From positions 1 to 64,000 of the forward strand of contig CAUFRY010000007.1 in NCBI GenBank assembly GCA_959028445.1: a DNA stretch of 64,000 nucleotides, written 5' to 3'. The notes beneath the pieces were generated by a model that made no database searches, was not told the DNA's origin, and was given only the letters and a program-made list of their open reading frames with translations. Each line of letters opens with the position of its first letter. Within the stretch, counting starts at the first letter, position 1. The translations under genes and the position numbers were made by a program. This document shows positions 41,664 through 50,260 of this stretch, piece after piece. This DNA comes from an uncultured Collinsella sp. (GTDB lineage: Bacteria > Actinomycetota > Coriobacteriia > Coriobacteriales > Coriobacteriaceae).

Positions 41664-41710
41664 TCCCTACCAAAAAGCGACAGCTTCATTTTGGTAGGTT
41701 TTATCTGGGC
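41664..41710. repeat. GGGACAGG/TTGGTAGG interspersed repeat, copy 2
   Basis: CCTACCAAAAAGCGACAG and CATTTTGGTAGGTTTTATCTGGGC match copies at 30841 and 43798. The CTACCAAAA and TTTTGGTAG arms pair. It occupies most of the gap between GntR and YitT. Confidence 0.6.
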
Positions 41711-41791
41711 AAACGAGAGCCCTCGAAAGCAACGGGGCTTTCGGGGGGCTCGTTCGGATGGGTTGCGCAGGACCGGCAAAATGCCAATACC

Positions 41792-42799
41792 CTACTTGCC
41801 GTCATCCTGCTGCAGGCTGTCCTGTTCGCTGAGGCGCGCCTGCCTGCTGGCCATGCGTGCGGGCTTGTCGGGATCGGGAACGGCCGTGGGCATGGGCTCG
41901 TCGACATGACCGCCCCACCAGCCGCCCACAAAGTTGAGCGTGTGGAACACGTTGATCACGGCGCCGGGATCAACGTCGCACACCAACTTGATAATGTCCT
42001 GGCTCTCGTAGGTCGAAACAACGGTGTTCAGCAGGTACATCTTTTCGCGGCTGTATCCGCCGACGACCTCGGCGCAGCTAATGCCGTGCTGAAAATGGTT
42101 TACGTAGGCAGTCATGACCTCGTCTGCCTTGCGCGTCGTAATCTGCAGCGTCACGCGGTCGTAGCGACGATAGAAACTGTCGATGGTCTTGGTCGAAATA
42201 AACTGGAACACGATGGAGTACGCCGCGTTGTCCCAGCCAAACATAAAGCCAAAGATCGCCAGGATAAAGCAATTGAAACCAAAGATAACGCCCCAGATGG
42301 TCTTGCCCGTGTGGTTGGAGACCCACAGCGCGATAAAGTCGGTGCCACCGGTAGATGCGCCGGACTTTAGCGCGATGGCAGCGCCCAGACCCGAGACCAC
42401 GCCGCCAAAAATGATGAGCATAATCTTGTCGCCCAAAAATGGAGCGAAGTGAAAGACGTTGAGGAACAGCGACGAGAGCACGACCTGCATCATCGAGAAG
42501 ATGACGAAGCGCTTGCTAATGCCGCTCCAGCATAGGAGCGCCACGGGAATGTTGAGCGCAAGCATGCCGAGCGAGATGTCGATGTGAACGCCGCCCAGCG
42601 AGGTAACGCGATCGAGCAGGACCGCAACGCCGGTGAGGCCGCTCGGAAGCAAGTCGGCGGGCTGAATGAACGCCTGGATCAGGAATGTCTGGAGAACGGC
42701 GGAAATCGTGACCGCCACGGCAGTAATAGCGCGGCGGACGATGGTGAGGCGGCCGAGTACGAGCACTCGGTCCGTGAGCTGATCGATGGCGTTCGCCAC
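41792..42799 (-). CDS. YitT-family membrane protein
   Basis: A 335-residue protein with five or six N-terminal membrane helices (residues 25-200, YitT_membrane) and a C-terminal soluble DUF2179 domain (about 205-290, 'RRYDRVTLQITTRKADEVMTAYVNHFQHGISCAEVVGGYS'). The loop 'GASTGGTDFIALWV' is a family hallmark. The biochemical role of the family is not established. The start is GTG at 42799, with AAAGGAG six bases upstream. A monocistronic minus-strand gene between two interspersed repeats. The 354-base gap upstream holds a nested palindrome (42937-43055) and nothing else recognisable. Confidence 0.88.
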   Translation of the reverse strand: MANAIDQLTDRVLVLGRLTIVRRAITAVAVTISAVLQTFLIQAFIQPADLLPSGLTGVAVLLDRVTSLGGVHIDISLGMLALNIPVALLCWSGISKRFVIFSMMQVVLSSLFLNVFHFAPFLGDKIMLIIFGGVVSGLGAAIALKSGASTGGTDFIALWVSNHTGKTIWGVIFGFNCFILAIFGFMFGWDNAAYSIVFQFISTKTIDSFYRRYDRVTLQITTRKADEVMTAYVNHFQHGISCAEVVGGYSREKMYLLNTVVSTYESQDIIKLVCDVDPGAVINVFHTLNFVGGWWGGHVDEPMPTAVPDPDKPARMASRQARLSEQDSLQQDDGK

Positions 42800-42936
42800 G
42801 CAGGCTCCTTTCGAAGGCAGATGTAGTTGTGGGGTATGTCCGCGATTGTAGCATGGAGCGTGCGGGGGCGCTTCAATTCACCCTCTCTCGACAACCAAAG
42901 CGGGACCAGCAACCCCACGACCAAAGGCCCAAATTA

Positions 42937-43055
42937 CAAGTGAGTAGACTTTACGCGACCTGCAGAGCACACCCAAAACCGCCACCCCTGTGACCTGCGG
43001 TTTTACTAGAGCAGATGCGCTTTGTGCTCGTCCTGCACCAAAAAGTCTACTCACT
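42937..43055. repeat. three-tier nested palindrome
   Basis: The outer arm AAGTGAGTAGACTTT (42937-42951) is perfectly inverted at 43041-43055. Inside, GCAGAGCACA pairs with TGTGCT..CTGC, and inside that AAAACCGC pairs with GCGGTTTT. It could form a cruciform or a long RNA hairpin of 119 bases. It occurs once in this window. Confidence 0.6.
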
Positions 43056-43153
43056 TAGTCCGAATCGAAGCCAAACGGATCAAAATCGAAACCAAATTGA
43101 GCCAGTCCACCGCAAAAAACGTTTGAACCCGTGCTTCTCGCGGCGGATTGACA

Positions 43154-43783
43154 CTACAAAGCGGCCAAAATGTCGGTCAGATTATCAATAACGGCATCGG
43201 CTCGCGATTGATCGAGGTTGACGCCCTCGTGCGGGCGCAGTGCCAGGACGCGGGCGCCGGAACGTTTGCCAGCCTCGATGCCCAAAGGCGAGTCCTCGAT
43301 AACCAGGCACTCGGTAGGCTCCACACCCAGCGCCTCCATGGCACGCAGGTAGATCTCGGGGTCGGGCTTAAACGCACTGCACTCGTGACCGCTGATGGTG
43401 TAGTCCAGCACGTCGGCGATACCGGCAATCCCCACCAGCTCGTCGATCAACTCGCGATAGGACGAGCTCGCGATGGCACACTTCACGCCGCGCTCGTGCA
43501 GTGCGCGCATCACCGGCTCCGTCTGCTCGTTGAGCAGCTCGGCATACGGAACGGGATGGTCCGGGCTATAGACCTGCTTGTACTCCACGCGCAGGCGCTC
43601 GCGCAGCTCAACATCGTCAGGTACCAGCGACTTCCAAATGGCGGGCTCGTTAGACCCCGAAAGATCGGGGATCTCGTCAAAGTGAAAGCCCTTCTCTTCC
43701 ATAAACGCCACGCGGCGGCGGTTGTAGAACCACTCGGTATCGACCAGCACGCCGTCCATGTCGAACAGCACTGCCTTGATCAT
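43154..43783 (-). CDS. HAD-family sugar-phosphate phosphatase / phosphoglucomutase-like
   Basis: A 209-residue haloacid-dehalogenase hydrolase of the beta-phosphoglucomutase/GS1-like subfamily. The nucleophile Asp8 and the acid Asp10 are in 'VLFDMDGVLVDTE'. Motif II is 'CAIASSSYRE', the Lys of motif III is in 'AFKPDPEIY' and motif IV is 'IEDSPLGIEAG'. The helical cap lies at residues 17-85. The ATG at 43783 has GGGAGGAG six bases upstream. Just downstream of the PTS/deglycase operon on the same strand, but behind a terminator and a repeat. Likely substrate: a hexose phosphate, possibly one linked to the neighbouring sugar catabolism. This is not certain. Confidence 0.85.
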   Translation of the reverse strand: MIKAVLFDMDGVLVDTEWFYNRRRVAFMEEKGFHFDEIPDLSGSNEPAIWKSLVPDDVELRERLRVEYKQVYSPDHPVPYAELLNEQTEPVMRALHERGVKCAIASSSYRELIDELVGIAGIADVLDYTISGHECSAFKPDPEIYLRAMEALGVEPTECLVIEDSPLGIEAGKRSGARVLALRPHEGVNLDQSRADAVIDNLTDILAAL

Positions 43784-43797
43784 ACGCATCTCCTCCC

Positions 43798-43842
43798 ACC
43801 TGCCAAAAAGGGACAGGTTTATTTTGGTAGGTTTTATCTGGG
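43798..43842. repeat. GGGACAGG/TTGGTAGG interspersed repeat, copy 3
   Basis: CCTGCCAAAAAGGGACAGG, TTTATTTTGGTAGG and TTTTATCTGGG closely match copies at 30841 (inverted) and 41664. It ends a few bases from the ribosome-binding site of the HAD gene. Confidence 0.62.
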
Positions 43843-43876
43843 ATTTGCGACGCGACAGACACGCCCTCCCCAGAGC

Positions 43877-43909
43877 AAAAAAGGGGACGGGGCGCAAACC
43901 CCATCCCCT
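43877..43909 (-). terminator. terminator of PTS/deglycase operon 2
   Basis: GGGGATGGGG pairs with CCCCGTCCCC and is followed by six U residues on the minus strand, 34 bases after the SIS stop codon. Confidence 0.88.
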
Positions 43910-43942
43910 CTCAATCAACCCGTAAGGTCTACTTACTTGTGA

Positions 43943-44926
43943 TTAGTAGGAAAGCTTCCACATGTAGCGACGCATGGTCAGCGGGTGCTGACGGGCCTCG
44001 GCGATCTGGTTGCCGTACTCGCGCATAACGGCGAGGTGCAGCAGCGGGTTGAAGTAGGTGACGACGCTCGCGGGCACGGCGTCAGCCAGGCCGTAGTCCT
44101 TGGAGTCGATCAGAGCGACCTTGGCACCCATACGCTGCAGGAAGGTGAGGGCGCGAGCGTCCATCGGACGGGTAGCACCGTCGGACATGAGGAAGACGTA
44201 GGGCTTACCCTCGGTGGAAACCTCGAACGGGCCGTGGAAGTACTCGCCGGTGTTGTAGGCGGCGGCGTCGATCCACTGCATCTCGGTGAACAGGAAGGCG
44301 GCGTTAGAATAAGCCATCTTCTCGGAGGCACCGGAGGCCATGAAGTAGATCATCTTGTCGTCCTTGAAGTCCTGAGCGAACTGCTTGGCCAGGCCCTTGG
44401 CGGAGTGAGCAGCGTTCTCGATCAGCTCGAAGATGTTGGTGAGGCCGGTGATCATGTCCTCGTAGTGATCATAGCCCTCGGTCTGCTGAAGGATCTCGAG
44501 AGCAAGAGCGATGGCGTAGGCGGGCTTCTCGGCCTTGGCAGCATAGTTGGCATGGAAGCCGTGGACGATGACGTGGTCGGCGTCGACGGTCAGAGCGGAG
44601 CCAGCCTTGTTGGTGAGGGAGACGACCGGGCAGTTGTGCTTCTTGGCGGTCTTGTTGGCCTCGACGGTCTCGGGCGTGGAGCCACCGAGGGAGCAGGTGA
44701 TCACGAAGGTGTGCTCGTTGACCCAGGAAGGCGTGTCGTAGTTGAACTCGTTAGCGGTGAAGATCTGAACGTTCAGCTTGTCCGTGTTGTTGGCCAGGAA
44801 GTACTTGGCGGGGTACAGGTCGGACATGGAAGCACCGCAGCCGACGAAGGCGACACTGTGGATCTCGTGGTTGGACAGGACGTCAGCGACGATCTGCTTA
44901 GGGAGGTTAAGGTCGATCTCGTACAT
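43943..44926 (-). CDS. SIS-domain deglycase, FrlB/GfrF-like (paralogue 3)
   Basis: A 327-residue double-SIS enzyme. It starts 'MYEIDLNLPKQIVADVL', has the first glycine loop 'VAFVGCGASMSDLYPAKYF', the phosphate loop 'TCSLGGSTPE' and the catalytic pair Glu215 (TEMQW) and His231 (EYFHG), 16 apart as in FraB. The ATG at 44926 is chosen because AAAGGA is nine bases upstream. It is the last gene of the IIAB-IIC-IID-SIS operon, 199 bases after IID. That gap holds two hairpins, which may lower its expression relative to the permease. It probably releases glucose-6-P and a free amino compound from the imported phosphorylated substrate. Confidence 0.86.
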   Translation of the reverse strand: MYEIDLNLPKQIVADVLSNHEIHSVAFVGCGASMSDLYPAKYFLANNTDKLNVQIFTANEFNYDTPSWVNEHTFVITCSLGGSTPETVEANKTAKKHNCPVVSLTNKAGSALTVDADHVIVHGFHANYAAKAEKPAYAIALALEILQQTEGYDHYEDMITGLTNIFELIENAAHSAKGLAKQFAQDFKDDKMIYFMASGASEKMAYSNAAFLFTEMQWIDAAAYNTGEYFHGPFEVSTEGKPYVFLMSDGATRPMDARALTFLQRMGAKVALIDSKDYGLADAVPASVVTYFNPLLHLAVMREYGNQIAEARQHPLTMRRYMWKLSY

Positions 44927-45016
44927 CTGACACATTCCTTTCGATTTTTGCGGCGCCACATTGCCGGGCGCTCGCAGGGTTACCGTGGTTTGGACCGAGT
45001 CGCCGGTCCGTTGAGG

Positions 45017-45047
45017 ATGCGACAAGGGGACTGTCCCATTGTCGCAT
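45017..45047. repeat. ATGCGACAA hairpin with GGGACAGTCCC core
   Basis: ATGCGACAA (45017-45025) is inverted at 45039-45047, and the core GGGACTGTCCC is itself a palindrome. It shares the GGGAC theme of the other intergenic repeats. Confidence 0.5.
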
Positions 45048-45060
45048 TTTGCGGATGGAA

Positions 45061-45091
45061 GCCTGCCTGGGGTATGGGATGCCAGGCAGGC
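45061..45091 (-). terminator. hairpin between IID and SIS-3
   Basis: GCCTGCCTGG pairs with CCAGGCAGGC around an 11-base loop, 34 bases after the IID stop. There is no U tract, so it is more likely an mRNA processing or stability structure than a full terminator. Confidence 0.4.
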
Positions 45092-45125
45092 CCCCGGGGG
45101 AAAGCGGTTAGGCGCTTGGTCGCGA

Positions 45126-45959
45126 CTAGGCCAGAATGCCGGCCGCGGAGAGGGCGATGCCGCCCACGATGGCGATCACGAGAAGCCAACCGGTGTTGAC
45201 GTTCTTCTTGATGAGCCAGTACATAAGGCCGGTGAGGCCAAGGGAAATCATCTGGGGCATCATGCCGTCCAGGATGTCCTGGATAACGACGGTGCCCTCA
45301 GCGAACTGCAGCGGGGTGGTGGCGCCGATCAGCGTAGCGATCATGCCGCCCACGGACATAAGGCCCACGATGCCGCAGACATACATGAGCTTCTCCATGA
45401 GGTCGCCGCCCTGAAGCTTGCTCAGGTACTCGTGGCCGCCCTGATAGCCCATCTTGGCTGCGAACCAAGTGATCAGCACAGAGGGGACGATGGAGATGAG
45501 CATGGCCAGGATCGGGCCCATGATGGAGCCCTGCTGAGCCAGCTGAACGCCCAGGCCAAAAGCGATAACGCGGATGGTACCCTGGAAGAAGGAGTCACCG
45601 ATGCCGGAAAGCGGACCCATGAGGGAGGTCTTGACCGCGTTGATCGAATCGGGATCGAAGTTCTCGGGATCCTTGGCGTACTCCTCCTCCATGGAGGCGG
45701 TGAGGCCCAGGATAAAGGCGCTCGTCTGCGGGGTGCAGTTGTAGAACGCCATGTGACGGTGGTAAGCCTCTTTCTTAGCAGCGAGCTGCTTGGGGTCGGA
45801 CTCGTCCGGATAGAGGCGGTCGAGCGTGGGAACCATGCCGTAGAGGAAGCCCATGTTCATCTGACGCTCGTAGTTCCAAGAGGCCTGGATGGCCCAGGAG
45901 CGCCAGAAGAACTGGCTGACCTTCTTGTTCAGGGACACGTCCTTGGTTGCGGTTGCCAT
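45126..45959 (-). CDS. PTS mannose-family IID component (system 2)
   Basis: A 277-residue IID protein starting at 45959 (AAGGAGG upstream). Marks of the family: 'FWRSWAIQASWNYERQMNMGFLYGMVPTL', 'HMAFYNCTPQTSAFILGLTASMEEEYA', 'SINAVKTSLMGPLSGIGDSFFQGT' and C-terminal membrane helices. It lies 13 bases after IIC and thus belongs to the IIAB-IIC-IID-SIS operon. It differs clearly from the IID at 20152-21000, so the two systems are not a recent duplication. With IIC it imports and phosphorylates a sugar whose identity is suggested, by the deglycase neighbour, to be an Amadori compound. Confidence 0.92.
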   Translation of the reverse strand: MATATKDVSLNKKVSQFFWRSWAIQASWNYERQMNMGFLYGMVPTLDRLYPDESDPKQLAAKKEAYHRHMAFYNCTPQTSAFILGLTASMEEEYAKDPENFDPDSINAVKTSLMGPLSGIGDSFFQGTIRVIAFGLGVQLAQQGSIMGPILAMLISIVPSVLITWFAAKMGYQGGHEYLSKLQGGDLMEKLMYVCGIVGLMSVGGMIATLIGATTPLQFAEGTVVIQDILDGMMPQMISLGLTGLMYWLIKKNVNTGWLLVIAIVGGIALSAAGILA

Positions 45960-45972
45960 AGTGTGTTCCTCC

Positions 45973-46767
45973 TTAGTCTTCGTCGTCTTCGAGCGGATCG
46001 TAGTCGGAATCGACACCGGCGGCTGCATGGGAACCGTTGAACTTGAAGCCCATGAAGACGACAGCCAGGCACACACCGATCAGAGCGACCGCGATGACGG
46101 ACAGGTTGAGGTAAGCGGCGAGCAGGAAACCGATGAACAGGAACGGAGTCATACCCTTCTTGATCATCATGGTGAGCAGCAGGGCCAAGCCGTAGGCGGT
46201 CATGATCTTGGTCGAAACGTTAAGACCAGTGGACAGCCACTCGGGAACCATGTTGACGATGGCCTGAACCAGGTCGGTGCCAACAAAGACGGCGAGGAAG
46301 ATCGGCAGGAAGTACATGATGGCGTACAGACCGGAGCCGGCGCAGATGTGCATACGGTAGGCGGTCTTGAACTTTCCGTTATCGATCGCGCTATCGGCCA
46401 CATGGGTGAGGGCGGCGATGATGGAACGGAAGACAATGCCGAGGAGCTGACCCAGGACGGCGACCGGGATGGCGATCGTCATGGCGGTCTCGGCGGAAGC
46501 ATCGGTCAGGCATGCGAAGGCAGCGGCCACGATGCCGCCCAGGACCATATCGGGCGGAACGGCAGCGCCGACCTGCACCAGGCCCATGGACACGAGCTCG
46601 ACGGCGGCACCGACGGCAAGGCCGGTGGGCACATCGCCCAGCAGCAGACCGACGAGCGTAGCGCCAACGAGGGGCTGCTCGAAGTTAAGACGACCGAGCA
46701 GGCGGGAGTCCCACATGCAGAACACGCCGACGAGGCCGACGAGCACCGCACTGATGAACGTATTCAT
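45973..46767 (-). CDS. PTS mannose-family IIC component (system 2)
   Basis: A 264-residue channel subunit. It starts 'MNTFISAVLVGLVGVFCMWDSRLLG' and has the family segment 'QPLVGATLVGLLLGDVPTGLAVGAAVELVSMG', then several helices and an acidic C-terminal tail 'DYDPLEDDED'. AAAGGAG precedes the ATG. It lies 36 bases after IIAB and is followed closely by IID. Compared with the IIC at 21000 it has a long acidic tail, whose purpose is unknown. It forms the transport path of the second mannose-type PTS in the window. Confidence 0.92.
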   Translation of the reverse strand: MNTFISAVLVGLVGVFCMWDSRLLGRLNFEQPLVGATLVGLLLGDVPTGLAVGAAVELVSMGLVQVGAAVPPDMVLGGIVAAAFACLTDASAETAMTIAIPVAVLGQLLGIVFRSIIAALTHVADSAIDNGKFKTAYRMHICAGSGLYAIMYFLPIFLAVFVGTDLVQAIVNMVPEWLSTGLNVSTKIMTAYGLALLLTMMIKKGMTPFLFIGFLLAAYLNLSVIAVALIGVCLAVVFMGFKFNGSHAAAGVDSDYDPLEDDED

Positions 46768-46803
46768 ACCCTTCTCCTTTCAGTCAGGCAAAAGCCTGGT
46801 TGA

Positions 46804-47727
46804 TTACAGCTTGGCGTCGATGTCGACGCTCTGATACGTAGGGGTCTGCTGGACATAGAGCTTGATGCCCATGTCGAGCAGCTGGTTGACGTCGGCCTTC
46901 TGGGCGGCGTCGAAGAAGACGGAGCTGTCCTTGCCGCCGACCTGATCGGCACCGTCGTGGTTGGCGGTGGCGCCCAGGTTGATGGCGTCGAGCTTGTAGC
47001 CCTGGCAGAACTGCAGCATCTCGGCCGTGTTGCCAAAGACGAACATGACGCGCTCGCCGAGGGTGTTGAGCTTGTCCATCTTGGCGAGGGCACGCTCGAC
47101 GGTGAAGACGTTCAGGCGCACGCCCTGGGGCTTGGCCAGCTTAAGAGCGCCCTTCTTGATGTCATCGTTGGCGGCAGCGTTGTCGACGACGATGATGCGC
47201 TCGGCCTGAACCTTGGTGGTCCAGGTAAAGACGACCTGGCCGTGCAGCAGACGGTAGTCAAGACGTGCGAGGACGATCTTGGCGGGACCGGAGCTGTGAC
47301 GGGACGCCTTGGCCTTCTTGGCGGGAGCCGCGGCGGCCTCGACCGGTGCGTTGGGGTTGGTCAGACCGGTGCGGGCCTCGTTGATGAGGGCCGCGAGCTC
47401 GGCGCCCTTGACGGGGAAGGGGCTCATAGCGAGCGTGAGAGCCAGCGGGATGTTGAAACCGCTGACAACCGTGAACTTCGTGCCGTTCTTGGAAAGCTCG
47501 ACCATGTTGTTGTTGACCGAGCTGCCGAGCATATCGGTCAGCACATAGACGGTGTCGTCCGCGTTGAACGTGGCGATCATAGCCTCAACCTTATTGGTGA
47601 TGGGCTCCTTGTCGTCACGAGCAAGCGACACGACGTGGACGTTCGACACGTCGCCGAGAACCATCTCGAGCGTGTCTTTGGCGCCTGCGGCCAGGCCGCC
47701 ATGAGATGCGAGAATGATCTGATTCAT
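46804..47727 (-). CDS. PTS mannose-family fused IIA-IIB component (system 2)
   Basis: A 307-residue fusion. Residues 1-125 are the IIA domain, with His9 in 'LASHGGLAAGAKDTLEMVLG' and the 'VLTDMLGSSVNNN' segment. An Ala/Pro/Lys-rich linker spans about 127-148. The IIB domain follows, with His162 in 'ARLDYRLLHGQV'. Phosphate passes HPr to His9 to His162 to the sugar. GGAGGAGG precedes the ATG. First gene of operon 2. An ACGTTATA operator-like core is 29-36 bases upstream, at 47756-47763. The other PTS in the window uses separate IIA and IIB proteins. Confidence 0.93.
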   Translation of the reverse strand: MNQIILASHGGLAAGAKDTLEMVLGDVSNVHVVSLARDDKEPITNKVEAMIATFNADDTVYVLTDMLGSSVNNNMVELSKNGTKFTVVSGFNIPLALTLAMSPFPVKGAELAALINEARTGLTNPNAPVEAAAAPAKKAKASRHSSGPAKIVLARLDYRLLHGQVVFTWTTKVQAERIIVVDNAAANDDIKKGALKLAKPQGVRLNVFTVERALAKMDKLNTLGERVMFVFGNTAEMLQFCQGYKLDAINLGATANHDGADQVGGKDSSVFFDAAQKADVNQLLDMGIKLYVQQTPTYQSVDIDAKL

Positions 47728-47755
47728 CTTGCCTCCTCCTTTTCGTTATGGTCAT

Positions 47756-47763
47756 TATAACGT
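47756..47763 (-). promoter_or_regulatory. ACGTTATA operator-like core upstream of PTS operon 2
   Basis: On the minus strand AAGACGTTATAATG contains the core shared with 41616, 49032 and 22935. A second related stretch, CAACGTATAAG, overlaps it. It lies near the expected promoter of IIAB. Confidence 0.4.
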
Positions 47764-47909
47764 CTTATACGTTGCTTATATTGTTAATTAGTATAAAGAC
47801 CGTTCGCGGGTGAAAATCGACCGTTGACGGGTTTAACGTACTCGAAACGTTGGGCTGGGTAGGCCGGCGCTAGCTGGATAACCCCAGGTCAGACCCTGCG
47901 CGCAATCCC

Positions 47910-48992
47910 CTATCGCACGAAGTACCAGGGGCTTTCCTGTACGGTGGGTTCCAGCGCAATGCCGGTGCGTTCCTTAAACAGATCCATGTCCTGAGATTTT
48001 TCGGTCCACCACGCGTTGGGCTTAAAGGTCATGCTCTCAATGACATGACCGACAAACACACTGTTGCGCAGCTTGGAGAAGTCGGTGTTCATAATCAGGA
48101 TGGACGCGAGCACCAGCACGATGCCCAGGACTTTAATCGCGCCGGCGGGCTCGGCGTAGACACCAATGCCCACCAGTACGGTGACGACCGTCTCGAAAGA
48201 CATTACGACGGGAACTTTCGATGTCTCGAGCCCCATGGACAGACCCTGCATATATAAGATGTAAGCAACGGCTGTGGGGATGAGTCCAAAGCCAAGGAAC
48301 AGCAGCAGCAGCTGTGGCGACATTGCCGCGGCGACATCCGGCCACGGAGCCGCGATAGCTGCCATAACCGCACCGCCAAAAACAAAGCCCCAAAACGTGA
48401 CAGCCAGCGGGTGGACCGTCTTGGTTGCTATTCGGCTAAACACCGCGAGCGACGCACCACAAAGACCTGCAATCACGCCCGACGTGACGCCCCAAACCGA
48501 AAAATGAAAACCGGAAAGGTCGCCATTGGTCACTGCAAGCACGCAGCCTACGATGTTAAAGACAATGGCAACGAGCTTGTTGGGGGTCACGTCCTCGCGA
48601 TAAAGCACGCGGCCGAGCATGACGCCAAACACCGGCGAGGTGTAGAGCAGCACCGAGGCCGTGGACATGCCCACCTCGCCCATGCACTCGTAATAGCAGG
48701 TGTTGGCGGCGGCCAAACCGACGATGCCAACAAGCGCACAAGGAACAAGCTCTTTAGGGCTTGCCTTAAACAGGGCCAGCGGACCCTGAGCCACGGTAGA
48801 CCCCTCACCCGGACGGCAGCCCATAAACATCAGGACCGGCGCCAAGATAAGCGCTCCGACCAACAAGCGAAAGGCAGCCATGCTCTGGGACGAAACGCCC
48901 ATGGCCGAGATGCCGTTTACAAAGATTCCGATGCTGCCCCACATAAGCGCGGCGATCAGCACCAGCACATAGCCCAGATTGCTCTTCTTCAA
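47910..48992 (-). CDS. EamA/DMT-family transporter
   Basis: A 360-residue transporter with ten helices in two EamA repeats ('LVLIAALMWGSIGIFVNGISAMG' at the start; 'MGEVGMSTASVLLYTSPVFGVMLG' and 'MGLETSKVPVVMSFETVVTVLVG' close the two halves) and a 40-residue soluble C-terminal tail. The start is TTG at 48992, with GAGGAGG five bases upstream. It lies between SIS-4 and PTS operon 2 on the same strand, and its promoter carries the ACGTTATA core. Export of the amino acid or amine freed by the deglycases is an attractive guess, but the substrate is not shown by sequence. Confidence 0.86.
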   Translation of the reverse strand: MKKSNLGYVLVLIAALMWGSIGIFVNGISAMGVSSQSMAAFRLLVGALILAPVLMFMGCRPGEGSTVAQGPLALFKASPKELVPCALVGIVGLAAANTCYYECMGEVGMSTASVLLYTSPVFGVMLGRVLYREDVTPNKLVAIVFNIVGCVLAVTNGDLSGFHFSVWGVTSGVIAGLCGASLAVFSRIATKTVHPLAVTFWGFVFGGAVMAAIAAPWPDVAAAMSPQLLLLFLGFGLIPTAVAYILYMQGLSMGLETSKVPVVMSFETVVTVLVGIGVYAEPAGAIKVLGIVLVLASILIMNTDFSKLRNSVFVGHVIESMTFKPNAWWTEKSQDMDLFKERTGIALEPTVQESPWYFVR

Positions 48993-49031
48993 CGCAGCCT
49001 CCTCGGTATTGTTTCCAATATGTTTCGTACT

Positions 49032-49050
49032 ACGTTATAGTCGTTATATA
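49032..49050 (-). promoter_or_regulatory. ACGTTATA operator-like site upstream of the EamA gene
   Basis: ACGTTATA (49032-49039) is followed by CGTTATATA (49042-49050), two half-sites in tandem, 40-58 bases before the TTG start. Shared with the promoters of GntR (40854) and PTS operon 2. Confidence 0.4.
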
Positions 49051-49123
49051 CATTTTTCAAGACACAAATCGGTGAGCGGAAAAGTGATCCGTTTTCCTCC
49101 GTCCCCAGCGGATTACTTGGCGG

Positions 49124-49186
49124 TTGCGGTGAAATAGTTCCTAAATAGAGGCTTCAAACCCCCAAGCAGGAACTATTCCACCGCAA
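49124..49186. repeat. 19-bp inverted repeat (TTGCGGTG family)
   Basis: The 19-base arm at 49124-49142 is inverted at 49168-49186 with one mismatch. The loop is 25 bases. No second copy is seen in the window. It lies between the SIS-4 stop codon and the EamA gene promoter. Confidence 0.55.
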
Positions 49187-49223
49187 CTTATGAGGACATC
49201 GAGCTGTTAGGCCGCTCTATCCC

Positions 49224-50216
49224 CTAGTAGTCCAGCTTCCACATGTAGCGGCGCGTCATGTAGTCCTTGTGCGTGACGGCAGAGAGCGCGCGCATGTACA
49301 CATTGTTGAGGATCGGGGCGAAGATCAGGTGGTTGAAGTACTCGCTCACGCTGTCCTTGATGTCGTTGAGGCCGAGCTCCTTGGCGTCGAGCTGATAGAC
49401 GCGCTCGCCACCGTACTGGTTGACGAAGCGGATGCCGCGCTCGTCGTTGCAGCGGCTGCGGCCGACGCTAATGAGCTGGAACAGCGAGGTGCGCTTGTCC
49501 AGGATCTCGAAGGGGCCATGGAAGAAGTCGCAGGTGTTGATGGTGCAGGAGTCGATCTGCAGCATCTCCTGCACGTTGCAGATGCTAAAGACGTAGGCGG
49601 CACCAAAGAGCGGGCCCTGGGCCATGACGTTGATGCAGGGCTTGTCGGCGTTCTGCTCGGCCCACTTGGCAGCGAGCGGACGGGTGTACTCGACGGCCTT
49701 GCGATAGATGGGGTCGACCAAGTCGAACGCGGCCATAGCGGTCTCGTACTCGGCATAGCCCTCGGTCTGCTGCGTAAGCTCCATGGCGATCATGGTCACG
49801 ACGGCAGAGTTGGTGCGAGCCATGCAAGACTCGTCGACGGCCAGGCTGTCGTACTGGATCTTGTAGTCGCAGACCTCGGTGAGGCCGGACTCGTCAACAT
49901 AGATGGCGATGGTGCTGGCGCCGTGGTCCTTGGCGACCTGGGCGGCGACGATGGTCTCCTTGGTGCCGCGCATGGACACGACGACGGCCAGGGTGTTCTC
50001 GTTAACGTAGGCAGGAGTTGCGTGCACGAACTCATTGCTGGTGTAGCTGGAGCTCACGACCTGCGTGGCCTCGTGCTCCATAAAGTACTGGGCAGGATAG
50101 TTGCCGCCGTTGGATCCGCCGGCGCCAATCCACACGACGCGCTTGATGCCGCCCTTGTCTGCCTTGTCGGCCAAAACCTGGGAGACGACGTCCTTAACCT
50201 GTTCCTGAGTAGTCAT
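49224..50216 (-). CDS. SIS-domain deglycase-like protein (paralogue 4)
   Basis: A 330-residue double-SIS protein. The first glycine loop is 'VVWIGAGGSNGGNYPAQYFM', and the phosphate loop reads 'VVSMRGTKETIV', where the usual Ser-x-Ser/Thr-Gly-x-Thr pattern is altered. The catalytic pair is kept: Glu217 in 'VQEMLQ' and His233 in 'DFFHG', 16 apart. The 'EMQW' seen in the other three paralogues is EMLQ here, so it may use a different substrate. AAAGG is ten bases upstream of the ATG. It is divergent from a GntR gene (50422), with three shared operator-like repeats in between. Confidence 0.83.
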   Translation of the reverse strand: MTTQEQVKDVVSQVLADKADKGGIKRVVWIGAGGSNGGNYPAQYFMEHEATQVVSSSYTSNEFVHATPAYVNENTLAVVVSMRGTKETIVAAQVAKDHGASTIAIYVDESGLTEVCDYKIQYDSLAVDESCMARTNSAVVTMIAMELTQQTEGYAEYETAMAAFDLVDPIYRKAVEYTRPLAAKWAEQNADKPCINVMAQGPLFGAAYVFSICNVQEMLQIDSCTINTCDFFHGPFEILDKRTSLFQLISVGRSRCNDERGIRFVNQYGGERVYQLDAKELGLNDIKDSVSEYFNHLIFAPILNNVYMRALSAVTHKDYMTRRYMWKLDY

Positions 50217-50260
50217 CGTGCATCAGCCTTTCTTCTCGTTTGATGCTCTCGATGGCATAC

